NCBI GenBank assembly: GCA_017483985.1
Contig: JAFUUB010000014.1
Span: 1 to 16,927 of the forward strand
Source: Bacteroidales bacterium
Lineage (GTDB): Bacteria > Bacteroidota > Bacteroidia > Bacteroidales > UBA932
Direction of reading: 5' to 3'
DNA length: 16,927 nucleotides
Position numbers and translations under genes: made by a program. The notes under the pieces were generated by a model. It searched no databases, was not told the DNA's origin, and was given only the letters and a program-made list of their open reading frames with translations. This document shows, piece after piece, positions 7,501-14,316 of the stretch (position 1 is the first letter of the stretch; each line of letters starts with the position of its first letter).

Positions 7501-7920
7501 ATGGCAAGGAGGGACGAAGTCAAGCACCAGGGAAAGGTCGTCGCGAAGGACCCGCAGATGACGACGGTGCGGATTGTGTCGCAATCCGCCTGCGCATCGT
7601 GCCATGCCAAGGGACTGTGCGGCCTGGCCGAAGCCGTCGAGAAGGCCGTCCGGGTCCCGACAGATCCACACGCACGCTATGGTGTCGGGGATGAGGTCGA
7701 GGTGGTTCTGAAGGCCTCCATGGGCATGAAGGCCGTCTTCCTGGCGTATTTCCTGCCGCTGGTGGTGCTGCTGGCTGTTATCTTGGGCCTCATCGCCCTG
7801 GGTGTCGCCGAAATGCCAGCCGGACTCGCAGGCATCGGGGCCGTGGGTGTATATTACTTCTGCCTGTGGCTCCTGCGGGACTCTTTACACAATGAATATA
7901 TCTTCACTATCAAGGAATGA
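7501..7920 (+). CDS. rseC: RseC/MucC-family membrane protein, Rnf-associated
   Basis: A 139-residue inner-membrane protein. The cytoplasmic N-terminal part holds the family cysteine motif (C31, C34 and C40 in CASCHAKGLC), which may bind a metal or Fe-S cluster, followed by a small beta region (GVGDEVEVVL). Two membrane segments follow at about residues 79-101 and 106-126. In enterobacteria RseC influences sigma-E and SoxR reduction; in Bacteroidota it is regularly the first gene before rnfB, as here, suggesting a role in assembling or maintaining the Rnf complex. It begins three bases after the DUF3108 stop. A GTG at 7498 immediately before the ATG is an alternative start. Confidence 0.88.
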   Translation: MARRDEVKHQGKVVAKDPQMTTVRIVSQSACASCHAKGLCGLAEAVEKAVRVPTDPHARYGVGDEVEVVLKASMGMKAVFLAYFLPLVVLLAVILGLIALGVAEMPAGLAGIGAVGVYYFCLWLLRDSLHNEYIFTIKE

Positions 7921-7936
7921 TCAACTTTTTAACGAT

Positions 7937-8857
7937 ATGGTAAACATCATCATCTGGACTGTTGCGGTCATCACCGTGCTCGGGCTCGTACTCGCACTCG
8001 TCCTGTATCTGGTGGCCGAGAAGTTCAAGGTCGTGGAGGACCCGCGCATCGACGAAGTCGAAAAGGCGATGCCGGGCGCCAACTGCGGTGGCTGTGGCTT
8101 CGCCGGCTGCCGGGCCTTCGCGGAAGCTGCTGTCAAGGCGCCGGACCTGGACAACAACTACTGTCCGGTCGGCGGCAACGACGTGATGGCCCGCGTCGCG
8201 GCCATCCTCGGTTACGAGGTCAAGGCCAAGGCCCCGCAGGTCGCGGTCGTCCGTTGCAACGGGACGTGCCAGAACCGTCCGAAGACCAACGACTACGACG
8301 GCGTCGCCTCCTGCAAGGTCAAGGCGGCCCTTTACAGCGGCGACACCGGGTGCTCCTATGGATGTCTCGGCTGCGGTGACTGTGCGGCGGCCTGCCAGTT
8401 CGGCGCCCTCTCCATGGACCTGGAAACCGGTCTCCCCGTCGTCGACGAGGCCAAGTGCACGGCTTGCGGCGCCTGTGTCAAGGCCTGCCCGAAGCACATC
8501 ATCGAGCTCCGCAACAAGGGCCCGCGCGGGATGCGGGAGTTTGTCTCCTGTGTCAACCATGACAAGGGACCGGTCGCGAAGAAGGCCTGTGCCGCTGCCT
8601 GCATCGGTTGCGGCATCTGCTTCAAGACCTGCATCCACGGAGCTATCGTCTTCGAGAACAACCTTGCATACATCGACTACGCCAAGTGCAAACTCTGCCG
8701 CGAATGCGAGGCGGTCTGTCCGACCGGCGCCATCCATGGCGTGAACTTCCCGAAGCCGCTTGACAAGGACGCCGTCAAGGCCCGCATCGCCGAGCGCAAG
8801 AAGAAGGCGGCCGAAGCCGCTGCTGAAGTGAAACCTGTAGAGACTAAGGAGGCATAG
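7937..8857 (+). CDS. rnfB: Rnf complex subunit B, polyferredoxin
   Basis: Electron-entry subunit of the ferredoxin:NAD+ oxidoreductase, 306 residues. One N-terminal membrane helix (about residues 4-27) anchors it. The Fe-S domain with C50, C53, C58 and C76 (NCGGCGFAGC) is followed by further conserved cysteines C107, C111, C126 and C139. Four ferredoxin-type CxxCxxCxxxC motifs come next, at C143-C153, C174-C184, C222-C232 and C251-C261. This extended form is usual for anaerobic bacteria. The C-terminal tail (from about 285) is Ala/Lys/Glu-rich. I start at ATG 7937; an in-frame extension to 7802 would run back through rseC. The gene lies 16 bases after rseC and three before rnfC. Confidence 0.97.
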   Translation: MVNIIIWTVAVITVLGLVLALVLYLVAEKFKVVEDPRIDEVEKAMPGANCGGCGFAGCRAFAEAAVKAPDLDNNYCPVGGNDVMARVAAILGYEVKAKAPQVAVVRCNGTCQNRPKTNDYDGVASCKVKAALYSGDTGCSYGCLGCGDCAAACQFGALSMDLETGLPVVDEAKCTACGACVKACPKHIIELRNKGPRGMREFVSCVNHDKGPVAKKACAAACIGCGICFKTCIHGAIVFENNLAYIDYAKCKLCRECEAVCPTGAIHGVNFPKPLDKDAVKARIAERKKKAAEAAAEVKPVETKEA

Positions 8858-8860
8858 GCT

Positions 8861-10231
8861 ATGGCGAAAAGAACCTTTTCCATCGGCGGCGTCCATCCGC
8901 ACGACAACAAGATTTCCCGCGGATGCCGCATCGAGCCGCTCCCGCTCCCTCCGGCCGTGTACATCTCCGTCGCCCAGCATATCGGCGCCCCGGCGAAGCC
9001 CGTGGTGGCCGTCGGCGACAAGGTGAAGGTCGGCCAGGTGGTCGCCGAGCCGGGCGGATTCGTCTCCGCTTTCATCCATTCCTCCGTTTCCGGAACGGTC
9101 AAGTCCATCGGACCCCGCAAGGACCTCGCCGGCAACCCGCAGACCTGTATTGAAATTGCGGTCGAGGGTGACGAGTGGCTGGAAGGTATCGATACTTCCG
9201 ATACGCTTGTCACCGGGATTCCGGAAGACAACAGGGCCATCCTCGAGAAGATCCGCCTCGGCGGCGTGGTCGGCCTCGGCGGCGCGACCTTCCCGACCCA
9301 TGTCAAGCTCTCGCCACCCCCGGGTTCCCAGTGCGAGCGCCTGATCATCAACGGCTGCGAGTGCGAGCCATATCTTACTTCCGACTTCCGCACCCTTCTC
9401 GAGAAGGGCGAACAGGTGGTCGTCGGTGCTGCCATCCTCAAGCAGGTGCTCGGGAACGTCCCCTGTACCATCGGCATCGAGGAGAACAAGCCCGAGGCCA
9501 TCGCCCATATCCGCGAAGTCATCGCGAAACTCCCGTATAAGGACATCGAGGTGATGCCGCTCAAGATGAGATACCCGCAGGGAGGCGAGAAGCAGCTCAT
9601 CGATGCGGTCATGCATCGCCAGGTCGGCTCCGGCGGCCTGCCGATCAGTGTCGGCGCCGTGGTCCAGAACGTGGCCACCGCCCTTGCGGTATACGATGCC
9701 GTGCAGAAAAACAAGCCCATCGTGGACAATTCCGTGACCGTGACGGGTGAATGCTTCCCGAAGCAGGCCAATCTCCTGGTCCGGGTCGGCACACCTCTGA
9801 GCTATATCATCGACTATCTCGGCGGCGTCCCGGCCGATGCGGCCAAGGTCATCAGCGGCGGTCCGATGATGGGACGTGCCATCGCCAACCTCGATGCGGC
9901 GACTGTCAAGGGCACCTCCGCTCTCCTGTTCCTGACCGAGGCCCAGACCCGCCGGAAACCTCAGACCCGCTGCATCCGCTGCGGCAAATGCGCGGATGCC
10001 TGTCCGATGGGCCTGGAACCCTTCCTGCTGAACCGGCTCGTCAAGGCCGACGACGTAGAGCAGTTGGAGGCGAACGCAGCCCAGGACTGCATCGAGTGCG
10101 GCTGCTGCCTCTATTCCTGCCCGGCCCACATTCCGCTCCTCGACAACATCCGCATGGGCAAAGGGGCCGTCATGGGTGTCATCCGCGCCCGGGCCGCTGC
10201 CGCCAAGGCAGCCGCAGAAGCAAAAAAGTAG
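8861..10231 (+). CDS. rnfC: Rnf complex subunit C, NADH-binding
   Basis: Peripheral subunit that carries FMN and reacts with NAD(H), 456 residues. The N-terminus has the RnfC signature GGVHPHDNKIS, then a barrel-sandwich region. The NAD/FMN-binding stretch is GGVVGLGGATFPTHVK (134-149), followed by INGCECEPYLTSD (164-176), and a SLBB-like part runs to about residue 340. Two ferredoxin-type clusters close the conserved core: C371, C374, C377, C381 and C410, C413, C416, C420. The tail is Ala/Lys-rich. The start is preceded by AAGGAGG (8846-8852) eight bases before the ATG, an unusually good Shine-Dalgarno match for this phylum, lying in the last codons of rnfB. Confidence 0.97.
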   Translation: MAKRTFSIGGVHPHDNKISRGCRIEPLPLPPAVYISVAQHIGAPAKPVVAVGDKVKVGQVVAEPGGFVSAFIHSSVSGTVKSIGPRKDLAGNPQTCIEIAVEGDEWLEGIDTSDTLVTGIPEDNRAILEKIRLGGVVGLGGATFPTHVKLSPPPGSQCERLIINGCECEPYLTSDFRTLLEKGEQVVVGAAILKQVLGNVPCTIGIEENKPEAIAHIREVIAKLPYKDIEVMPLKMRYPQGGEKQLIDAVMHRQVGSGGLPISVGAVVQNVATALAVYDAVQKNKPIVDNSVTVTGECFPKQANLLVRVGTPLSYIIDYLGGVPADAAKVISGGPMMGRAIANLDAATVKGTSALLFLTEAQTRRKPQTRCIRCGKCADACPMGLEPFLLNRLVKADDVEQLEANAAQDCIECGCCLYSCPAHIPLLDNIRMGKGAVMGVIRARAAAAKAAAEAKK

Positions 10232-10237
10232 TTGACT

Positions 10238-11215
10238 ATGAATAAATTATTGGTATCACCTTCTCCGCACATCCATAGCAAGGACTCTACGAAGTCCCTG
10301 ATGCTGGATGTCGTGATCGCGCTCCTGCCGGCGGTGCTCTGTTCCTTCGTCTTCTACGGCTGGAACGAAATCCTGTTGATGCTCGTGAGCGTCGGCTCCT
10401 GCGTACTGCTGGAGTGGGCCGTCACGAAATACTTGATGAAGAAGCCGTCCACCATCGGAGACCTGTCCGCTGTCGTGACCGGTATCCTGCTGGCCCTCAA
10501 CGTGCCGTATACCACGCCCTGGTGGGTCATCTTCATCGGGGCCCTCGTCGCCGTCGGCATCGCCAAGCTCTCCTTCGGCGGCCTCGGGCAGAACATCTGG
10601 AACCCGGCCCTTGTAGGCCGTGTCTTCCTCCTCGTCTCCTTCCCGACCTACATGACCACCTGGTCGCAGCCGCAGGGCCTGTTCGGGGCCGATGCCGTGA
10701 CCGGGGCTACCCCGCTCGGTGTCATCAAGGAGGGGATCATGCAAGGTGCCACCGTGCAGGATCTGATGGGACAATACAGCTATTCCCAGATGCTGTTCGC
10801 CAACCTCGGCGGTTCGGCCTGCGAGGTCTGCGCCCTGGCGCTGCTCGCGGGCTTCGTCTACCTGCTCTGCCGCCGGGTCATCAAACCTTGGATCACGCTC
10901 AGCATCTTCGGTGCCGTGGCCCTCACGTCCCTCATCTTCTGGGGCATCCATCCGGCCCGGTTCACTGATCCGGTCTTCAACCTCCTCACCGGCGGCCTCA
11001 TCCTCGGCGCCTGCTTCATGGCGACCGACTATGTGACCTCCCCGATGTCCACCAAGGGCGGCATCGTCTTCGGCGTCGGTATCGGCTTCCTGACCGTGAT
11101 GATCCGCTACTTCGGTTCTTATCCGGAAGGCGTCTCCTTTGCCATCCTCATCATGAATTCAGTAGTTCCGCTGCTGAATATGTGGTTCAAACAGAAAAAG
11201 TTCGGGAGGAAATAA
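10238..11215 (+). CDS. rnfD: Rnf complex subunit D, flavin-carrying membrane protein
   Basis: Integral membrane subunit of 325 residues with many hydrophobic helices, part of the ion-translocating core with RnfA, RnfE and RnfG. The covalent FMN attachment motif is present as VTGATPLG, with Thr158 the expected phosphoester residue; ApbE would do the attachment, but no apbE gene is in the window. Other family marks are SPSPHI near the N-terminus, FGGLGQNIWNPALVGR, and ACFMATDYVTSPMSTKG near the C-terminus. I start at ATG 10238, six bases after the rnfC stop; the TTG two codons earlier is unlikely. No Shine-Dalgarno sequence is seen. Confidence 0.97.
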   Translation: MNKLLVSPSPHIHSKDSTKSLMLDVVIALLPAVLCSFVFYGWNEILLMLVSVGSCVLLEWAVTKYLMKKPSTIGDLSAVVTGILLALNVPYTTPWWVIFIGALVAVGIAKLSFGGLGQNIWNPALVGRVFLLVSFPTYMTTWSQPQGLFGADAVTGATPLGVIKEGIMQGATVQDLMGQYSYSQMLFANLGGSACEVCALALLAGFVYLLCRRVIKPWITLSIFGAVALTSLIFWGIHPARFTDPVFNLLTGGLILGACFMATDYVTSPMSTKGGIVFGVGIGFLTVMIRYFGSYPEGVSFAILIMNSVVPLLNMWFKQKKFGRK

Positions 11216-11218
11216 GCG

Positions 11219-11860
11219 ATGGCCGTACAATCCAACCTCAAGAACATGGCTGCCGTGCTGACGCTGACCTGCCTCCTGTGCTCCGCCGTCCTCGGCGGCG
11301 CCTATGCCCTGACGAAGGCGCCCATCGATGCTGCGGCCCGTGAGAAGACCGACAAGGCGATCGGCCAGGTGCTGCCCGCCTTCGACGAGACTTCCTACGA
11401 AGTGGCCACCGTCGACGGCAAGACCTATCCTTATTACAAGGCACTCCGGGGCGGGGACCTCGTCGGCTATGCCGTAGAGTCCACCACCATCGGGTTCGGA
11501 GGCAATCTCTCCCTGATGGTCGGCATCACGCCCGACGGGGTTGTCTACAACACCTCCGTCCTTTCACACAGCGAGACGCCGGGTCTGGGGGCCAAATGTG
11601 CTTCTGACGCGAAGTTCATGGCCCAGTGGAAGGGCTTCGACCCTTCTTCCAAGATCCTGACGGTCAAGAAGGACGGCGGCGACGTGGACGCCATCACCGC
11701 TTCCACCATCACCTCCCGTGCCTACGCCCTGGCCGTCCAGCAGGCTGTCGACGCCGTCAAGGCATTGGAAGACCCGGTCGAGCCGGGTGTGACAGAAACG
11801 ACCGAGGCCGAAGGCCGAGTGGAGAAATCTCAAACCCAGGAGGATCCCAGCCATGAGTAA
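11219..11860 (+). CDS. rnfG: Rnf complex subunit G, flavin-carrying
   Basis: A 213-residue protein with one N-terminal membrane segment (about residues 10-31) and a periplasmic FMN-binding domain. HSETPGLGAK is the family signature. The flavinylation site reads DAITASTITS, so the attachment threonine (Thr163) is kept, but the usual S/T-G-A-T core is T-A-S-T. RnfG passes electrons between the iron-sulfur core and RnfD. The C-terminal 30 or so residues are acidic and polar with no recognised motif. GGAGG lies nine bases before the start. The 3' end overlaps rnfE by eight bases, so the two are coupled. Confidence 0.95.
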   Translation: MAVQSNLKNMAAVLTLTCLLCSAVLGGAYALTKAPIDAAAREKTDKAIGQVLPAFDETSYEVATVDGKTYPYYKALRGGDLVGYAVESTTIGFGGNLSLMVGITPDGVVYNTSVLSHSETPGLGAKCASDAKFMAQWKGFDPSSKILTVKKDGGDVDAITASTITSRAYALAVQQAVDAVKALEDPVEPGVTETTEAEGRVEKSQTQEDPSHE

Positions 11861-12443
11861 CAAATTGAAACTGATTACTGACGGGCTTGCCAAGAACAAC
11901 CCGACGTTCGTCCTGCTGCTGGGCATGTGCCCCACGCTGGCCACCACGACCTCGGCTGTCAACGGCCTGTCGATGGGCCTTGCGACCTTGTTCGTGCTCG
12001 TGCTGTCCAACATGGCCATCTCCGCCATCGCTCCCGCCGTTCCGGACAAGGTCCACATTCCGGTCTATATCGTTGTCATCGCCACTTTCGTGACCCTGCT
12101 CCAATTCCTGATGCAGGCCTACACCCCGGCCATGTACGAGACCCTCGGCCTGTTCATCCCGCTGATCGTGGTCAATTGCATCGTCCTCGGCCGTGCCGAA
12201 GCGTTCGCCTCCAAGAACGGCGTCCTTGCTTCGGCCTGCGACGGGCTCGGTGTCGGGCTCGGCTTCACGGCTTCGTTGACCGTCCTCGGCCTCGTACGCG
12301 AGATCTTCGGTTCCGGTTCCGTCTTCGGGTGGAACTTCATCGGCGGCCACGACGGTATGCTGGCCTTCGTGATGGCACCGGGCGCCTTCATCTGCCTGGG
12401 CTATCTGATGGTGCTGTTCAACAAATTCATCAAAAAGGACTAA
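11853..12443 (+). CDS. rnfE: Rnf complex subunit E, membrane core
   Basis: A 196-residue integral membrane protein with about six helices, homologous to RnfA and to NqrD. It carries the two conserved half-membrane cysteine motifs, GMCPTLATTT (C26) and VVNCIVLGRAEAFA (C109). Together with their RnfA counterparts these are known to bind an iron-sulfur cluster within the membrane. The start lies inside the last codons of rnfG, preceded by AGGAGG (11838-11843) nine bases upstream. The stop is three bases before rnfA. Confidence 0.97.
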   Translation: MSNKLKLITDGLAKNNPTFVLLLGMCPTLATTTSAVNGLSMGLATLFVLVLSNMAISAIAPAVPDKVHIPVYIVVIATFVTLLQFLMQAYTPAMYETLGLFIPLIVVNCIVLGRAEAFASKNGVLASACDGLGVGLGFTASLTVLGLVREIFGSGSVFGWNFIGGHDGMLAFVMAPGAFICLGYLMVLFNKFIKKD

Positions 12444-12446
12444 GCC

Positions 12447-13049
12447 ATGGAGTACTTCCTGATCATCATCTCGGCGATTTTCGTCAACAATATCGTCCTT
12501 GCGCAGTTCCTCGGCATCTGCCCGTTCCTGGGGGTGTCGAACAAGCTCTCCACGGCGACCGGCATGAGTATGGCGGTGTGCTTTGTCATCACCCTGGCGA
12601 CCCTGGTGACCTACCTCATCAACCAGTACCTCCTGGTGCCCTTCCAACTCGAATTCCTGCAGACCATCGCCTTCATCCTCGTCATCGCCGCCCTCGTGCA
12701 GATGGTCGAAATCGTCCTCAAGAAGGTCAGCCCGGCCCTCTACCAGGCCCTCGGCATCTTCCTGCCCCTGATCACCACCAACTGCGCGGTCCTCGGTGTC
12801 GCCATGACCGTGGTCACCAAGGAGTTCACCTTCGGCGGGGCGTCCCACCTGCTCAACCTCGGCGAGGCCCTCGTGTACGCCTTCGCGACCTCCCTCGGCT
12901 ACGGCCTTGCGATGGTCATTTTCGCCGGTATCCGGGAACATCTGTCCCTGAACGATGTCCCCAAGGCTTTCAAGGGGGTTCCGATCGCCCTCATCAGCGT
13001 CGGTATCCTGGCCCTTGCTTTTATGGGCTTCAGCGGTATGGTCAAATAA
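12447..13049 (+). CDS. rnfA: Rnf complex subunit A, membrane core
   Basis: A 200-residue integral membrane protein with about six helices, paralogous to RnfE in inverted topology. It shows the family motifs [18 protein letters not shown] (C25) and [12 protein letters not shown] (C113), the cysteines that complete the intramembrane iron-sulfur cluster at the RnfA/RnfE interface. It is the last gene of the rnf set. The stop is only ten bases before the -7 box of the next gene, leaving no room for a terminator between them, so read-through into the barrel-protein genes is possible. Confidence 0.97.
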   Translation: MEYFLIIISAIFVNNIVLAQFLGICPFLGVSNKLSTATGMSMAVCFVITLATLVTYLINQYLLVPFQLEFLQTIAFILVIAALVQMVEIVLKKVSPALYQALGIFLPLITTNCAVLGVAMTVVTKEFTFGGASHLLNLGEALVYAFATSLGYGLAMVIFAGIREHLSLNDVPKAFKGVPIALISVGILALAFMGFSGMVK

Positions 13050-13059
13050 AAAAAAACGC

Positions 13060-13067
13060 TATCTTTG
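13060..13067 (+). promoter_or_regulatory. -7 box (TATCTTTG) of first barrel-protein gene
   Basis: TATCTTTG matches TAnnTTTG and lies directly downstream of the rnfA stop and an A tract. It predicts a leader of roughly 20 bases before the ATG at 13094. No clear -33 element is seen. Confidence 0.6.
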
Positions 13068-13093
13068 TAAAAACTTATTAAAATCTGAACAGT

Positions 13094-13528
13094 ATGAAGA
13101 AGACTCTTTTTGTCATCGCAGCCATCCTCGGCTTCGCCGTCGTCGCTTCTGCACAGCCTCGTGCTATCGGTGTCCGCGCCGGTTATGGCGGAGAACTTTC
13201 CTATCAGCATGATCTCGGCGGCAACTTCCTCGAGGCTGATCTAGGCTTCCTTGGGGGCAACGGTTTCTATGTGACCGGTGTCTATGACTTCGTCTTCGCA
13301 TCCGCCGATATTTTCAATTTCTATGCGGGCCCGGGTGCACAGCTCGGTTTCTGGAACGGCGATGATGAAAGCGGCTTCAACCTCGGAATCGTCGGCCAGA
13401 TCGGCGCTGAGGTCGAAATTCCGTCCGTCCCGCTGAACATCTCCCTCGACTGGAGGCCGGGTTTCTCCTTCATCCACGGCGGCTTCTATGGTGCCGGTGT
13501 CGGCCTGGGCCTCCGTTACCGTTTCTAA
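13094..13528 (+). CDS. Small outer-membrane beta-barrel protein, first paralogue
   Basis: A 144-residue exported protein. The signal peptide is MKKTLFVIAAILGFAVVASA, with cleavage before QPR. The mature part of about 123 residues is rich in Gly, aromatic residues and alternating hydrophobic patterns, long enough for about eight strands, and ends in RYRF. The terminal phenylalanine is typical of BAM-inserted outer-membrane proteins. Recognisable shared blocks with the next gene are FYAGPGAQLG and PLNISLDWRPG. It has its own -7 box, and a strong terminator follows. The function is not recognised; the family looks like the small porin-like barrels common in Bacteroidota. Confidence 0.8.
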   Translation: MKKTLFVIAAILGFAVVASAQPRAIGVRAGYGGELSYQHDLGGNFLEADLGFLGGNGFYVTGVYDFVFASADIFNFYAGPGAQLGFWNGDDESGFNLGIVGQIGAEVEIPSVPLNISLDWRPGFSFIHGGFYGAGVGLGLRYRF

Positions 13529-13552
13529 CAGTCCGGACGACAGATTACTGAT

Positions 13553-13580
13553 GGGCTGGACCTTCGGGCCCGGCCCTTTT
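13553..13580 (+). terminator. Rho-independent terminator with UUCG tetraloop
   Basis: The left arm 13553-13562 pairs with 13567-13576 over ten positions, with one G-U and one A-C mismatch. The stem is closed by a C-UUCG-G tetraloop (13563-13566) and followed by TTTT (13577-13580). It stands between the two barrel paralogues, only 11 bases before the second ATG. Confidence 0.75.
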
Positions 13581-13591
13581 AATAAAATATC

Positions 13592-14083
13592 ATGAAAAAG
13601 ATACTCCTTATCCTTGCTACGATGTTAGGCCTTGCCGTTGCGGCATCGGCCCAGCCGAAGGCGGTGGGCATCCGGTTCGGTTATGCCGGCCTGGGGCTCG
13701 GCGAAATCAGTTATGAACATTATTACAGTCTCTTCGGCAATGCAGAAGACTTCATCGAGGGCGAACTCGGCCTGTGGGGCAATTCGGGCTTCAAGGTGTC
13801 GGGTCTGTATAACTGGACTCTCTGGCATCCCGATTGGACCGACCAGGGTACCTGGGGCCTGTATGCTGGACCCGGCGCCGCCCTCGGCTATACGACCTAC
13901 CACGACGACAACGATGAACTGAAGGGCAGCCCGTTCCTGGGCCTGGTCGCCCAGGTGGGCTTGGAGTACAACTTCTGGTTCCCGCTCCAGCTCTCGCTGG
14001 ACCTCCGTCCGACCCTCGGCTGGGCCGGCCGTCTGGACCCGAACTGGTTCGTGATGGCCCTTTCGGCCCGTTACGCCTTCTGA
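13592..14083 (+). CDS. Small outer-membrane beta-barrel protein, second paralogue
   Basis: A 163-residue exported protein with signal peptide MKKILLILATMLGLAVAASA, cleaved before QPK. The mature barrel aligns with the previous protein along its length: QPKAVGIRFGY against QPRAIGVRAGY, YAGPGAALG against YAGPGAQLG, and PLQLSLDLRP against PLNISLDWRP. It has a few longer loops and ends in RYAF, again with a terminal phenylalanine. Tandem duplication is the likely origin. No -7 box is visible between the terminator and the ATG, so expression probably depends on read-through from the first gene. Function is unknown. Confidence 0.8.
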   Translation: MKKILLILATMLGLAVAASAQPKAVGIRFGYAGLGLGEISYEHYYSLFGNAEDFIEGELGLWGNSGFKVSGLYNWTLWHPDWTDQGTWGLYAGPGAALGYTTYHDDNDELKGSPFLGLVAQVGLEYNFWFPLQLSLDLRPTLGWAGRLDPNWFVMALSARYAF

Positions 14084-14105
14084 GGCTGTCCCTCCTTGCC
14101 TTTTT

Positions 14106-14148
14106 TCGAGGCTGTATTCTAAGACTTTTCCAAGGAATACAGCCTCGA
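14106..14148. terminator. 14-bp perfect stem-loop after the barrel genes
   Basis: TCGAGGCTGTATTC (14106-14119) is perfectly repeated in inverse at 14135-14148, with a 15-base loop. It lies 22 bases past the second barrel gene and about 160 bases from the end of the convergent dcu gene. A T run precedes the left arm rather than following the right arm on the plus strand, and only TT follows the right arm, so it is an atypical terminator. It may serve the plus-strand unit, or may instead be a mobile palindromic repeat. Confidence 0.5.
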
Positions 14149-14187
14149 TTGGTATAGGGATGTTTCCGTACTGGAACTTTTGAAGTG

Positions 14188-14316
14188 ATGAAAAGAATCG
14201 GATGGGCTGCCCTCTGCGCGGCGGGAGGCGGCATGTGTTCCTTGCCGGGGACATCATCGGAGTGGCCCCTCAGAGCAGGACGAGGGCAATGCCTGGAGAG
14301 TCCTGTCAGCGGATGA
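14188..14316 (+). pseudogene. Orphan 42-codon ORF with signal-peptide-like start, probable remnant
   Basis: ATG 14188 opens a 42-codon frame beginning MKRIGWAALCAAGGGMCSL, which looks like the start of a signal peptide or lipoprotein signal. It then loses any sensible pattern and runs through the exonuclease-tail-like repeat into the 3' end of the convergent dcu gene. No promoter box is visible. It is most easily read as the 5' stub of an exported-protein gene broken by rearrangement, but it could be chance or a true small protein. Confidence 0.25.
14269..14292. repeat. Direct repeat copy A, matching the exonuclease 3' end
   Basis: These 24 bases match 15763-15786 at 22 positions in the same orientation. 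Read on the minus strand they encode IALVLL then a stop, mirroring the IALALL-stop end of the intact exonuclease gene. Weaker similarity (CGGAG, with a one-base gap) continues past the stop. The two copies bracket the dcu gene. Confidence 0.45.

Noticed and set aside
8040..8710. Repeated Cys-motif segments in rnfB as a possible DNA repeat array
   Set aside because: The periodicity comes from four ferredoxin-type cluster motifs in the protein, not from conserved nucleotide repeats.
7910..10129. 739-codon minus-strand ORF opposite rnfB and rnfC
   Set aside because: Longest ORF in the window, but purely a codon-bias shadow; the plus strand encodes the full RnfB and RnfC with all Fe-S motifs.
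11757..12941. 394-codon minus-strand ORF opposite rnfE and rnfA
   Set aside because: Low-complexity Asp/Glu/Gly/His translation typical of the antisense of membrane-protein genes.
14150..14187. Possible -7 box in AACTTTTG before the ORF at 14188
   Set aside because: The TA at the start of the box is missing (AACTTTTG), so it does not match TAnnTTTG.
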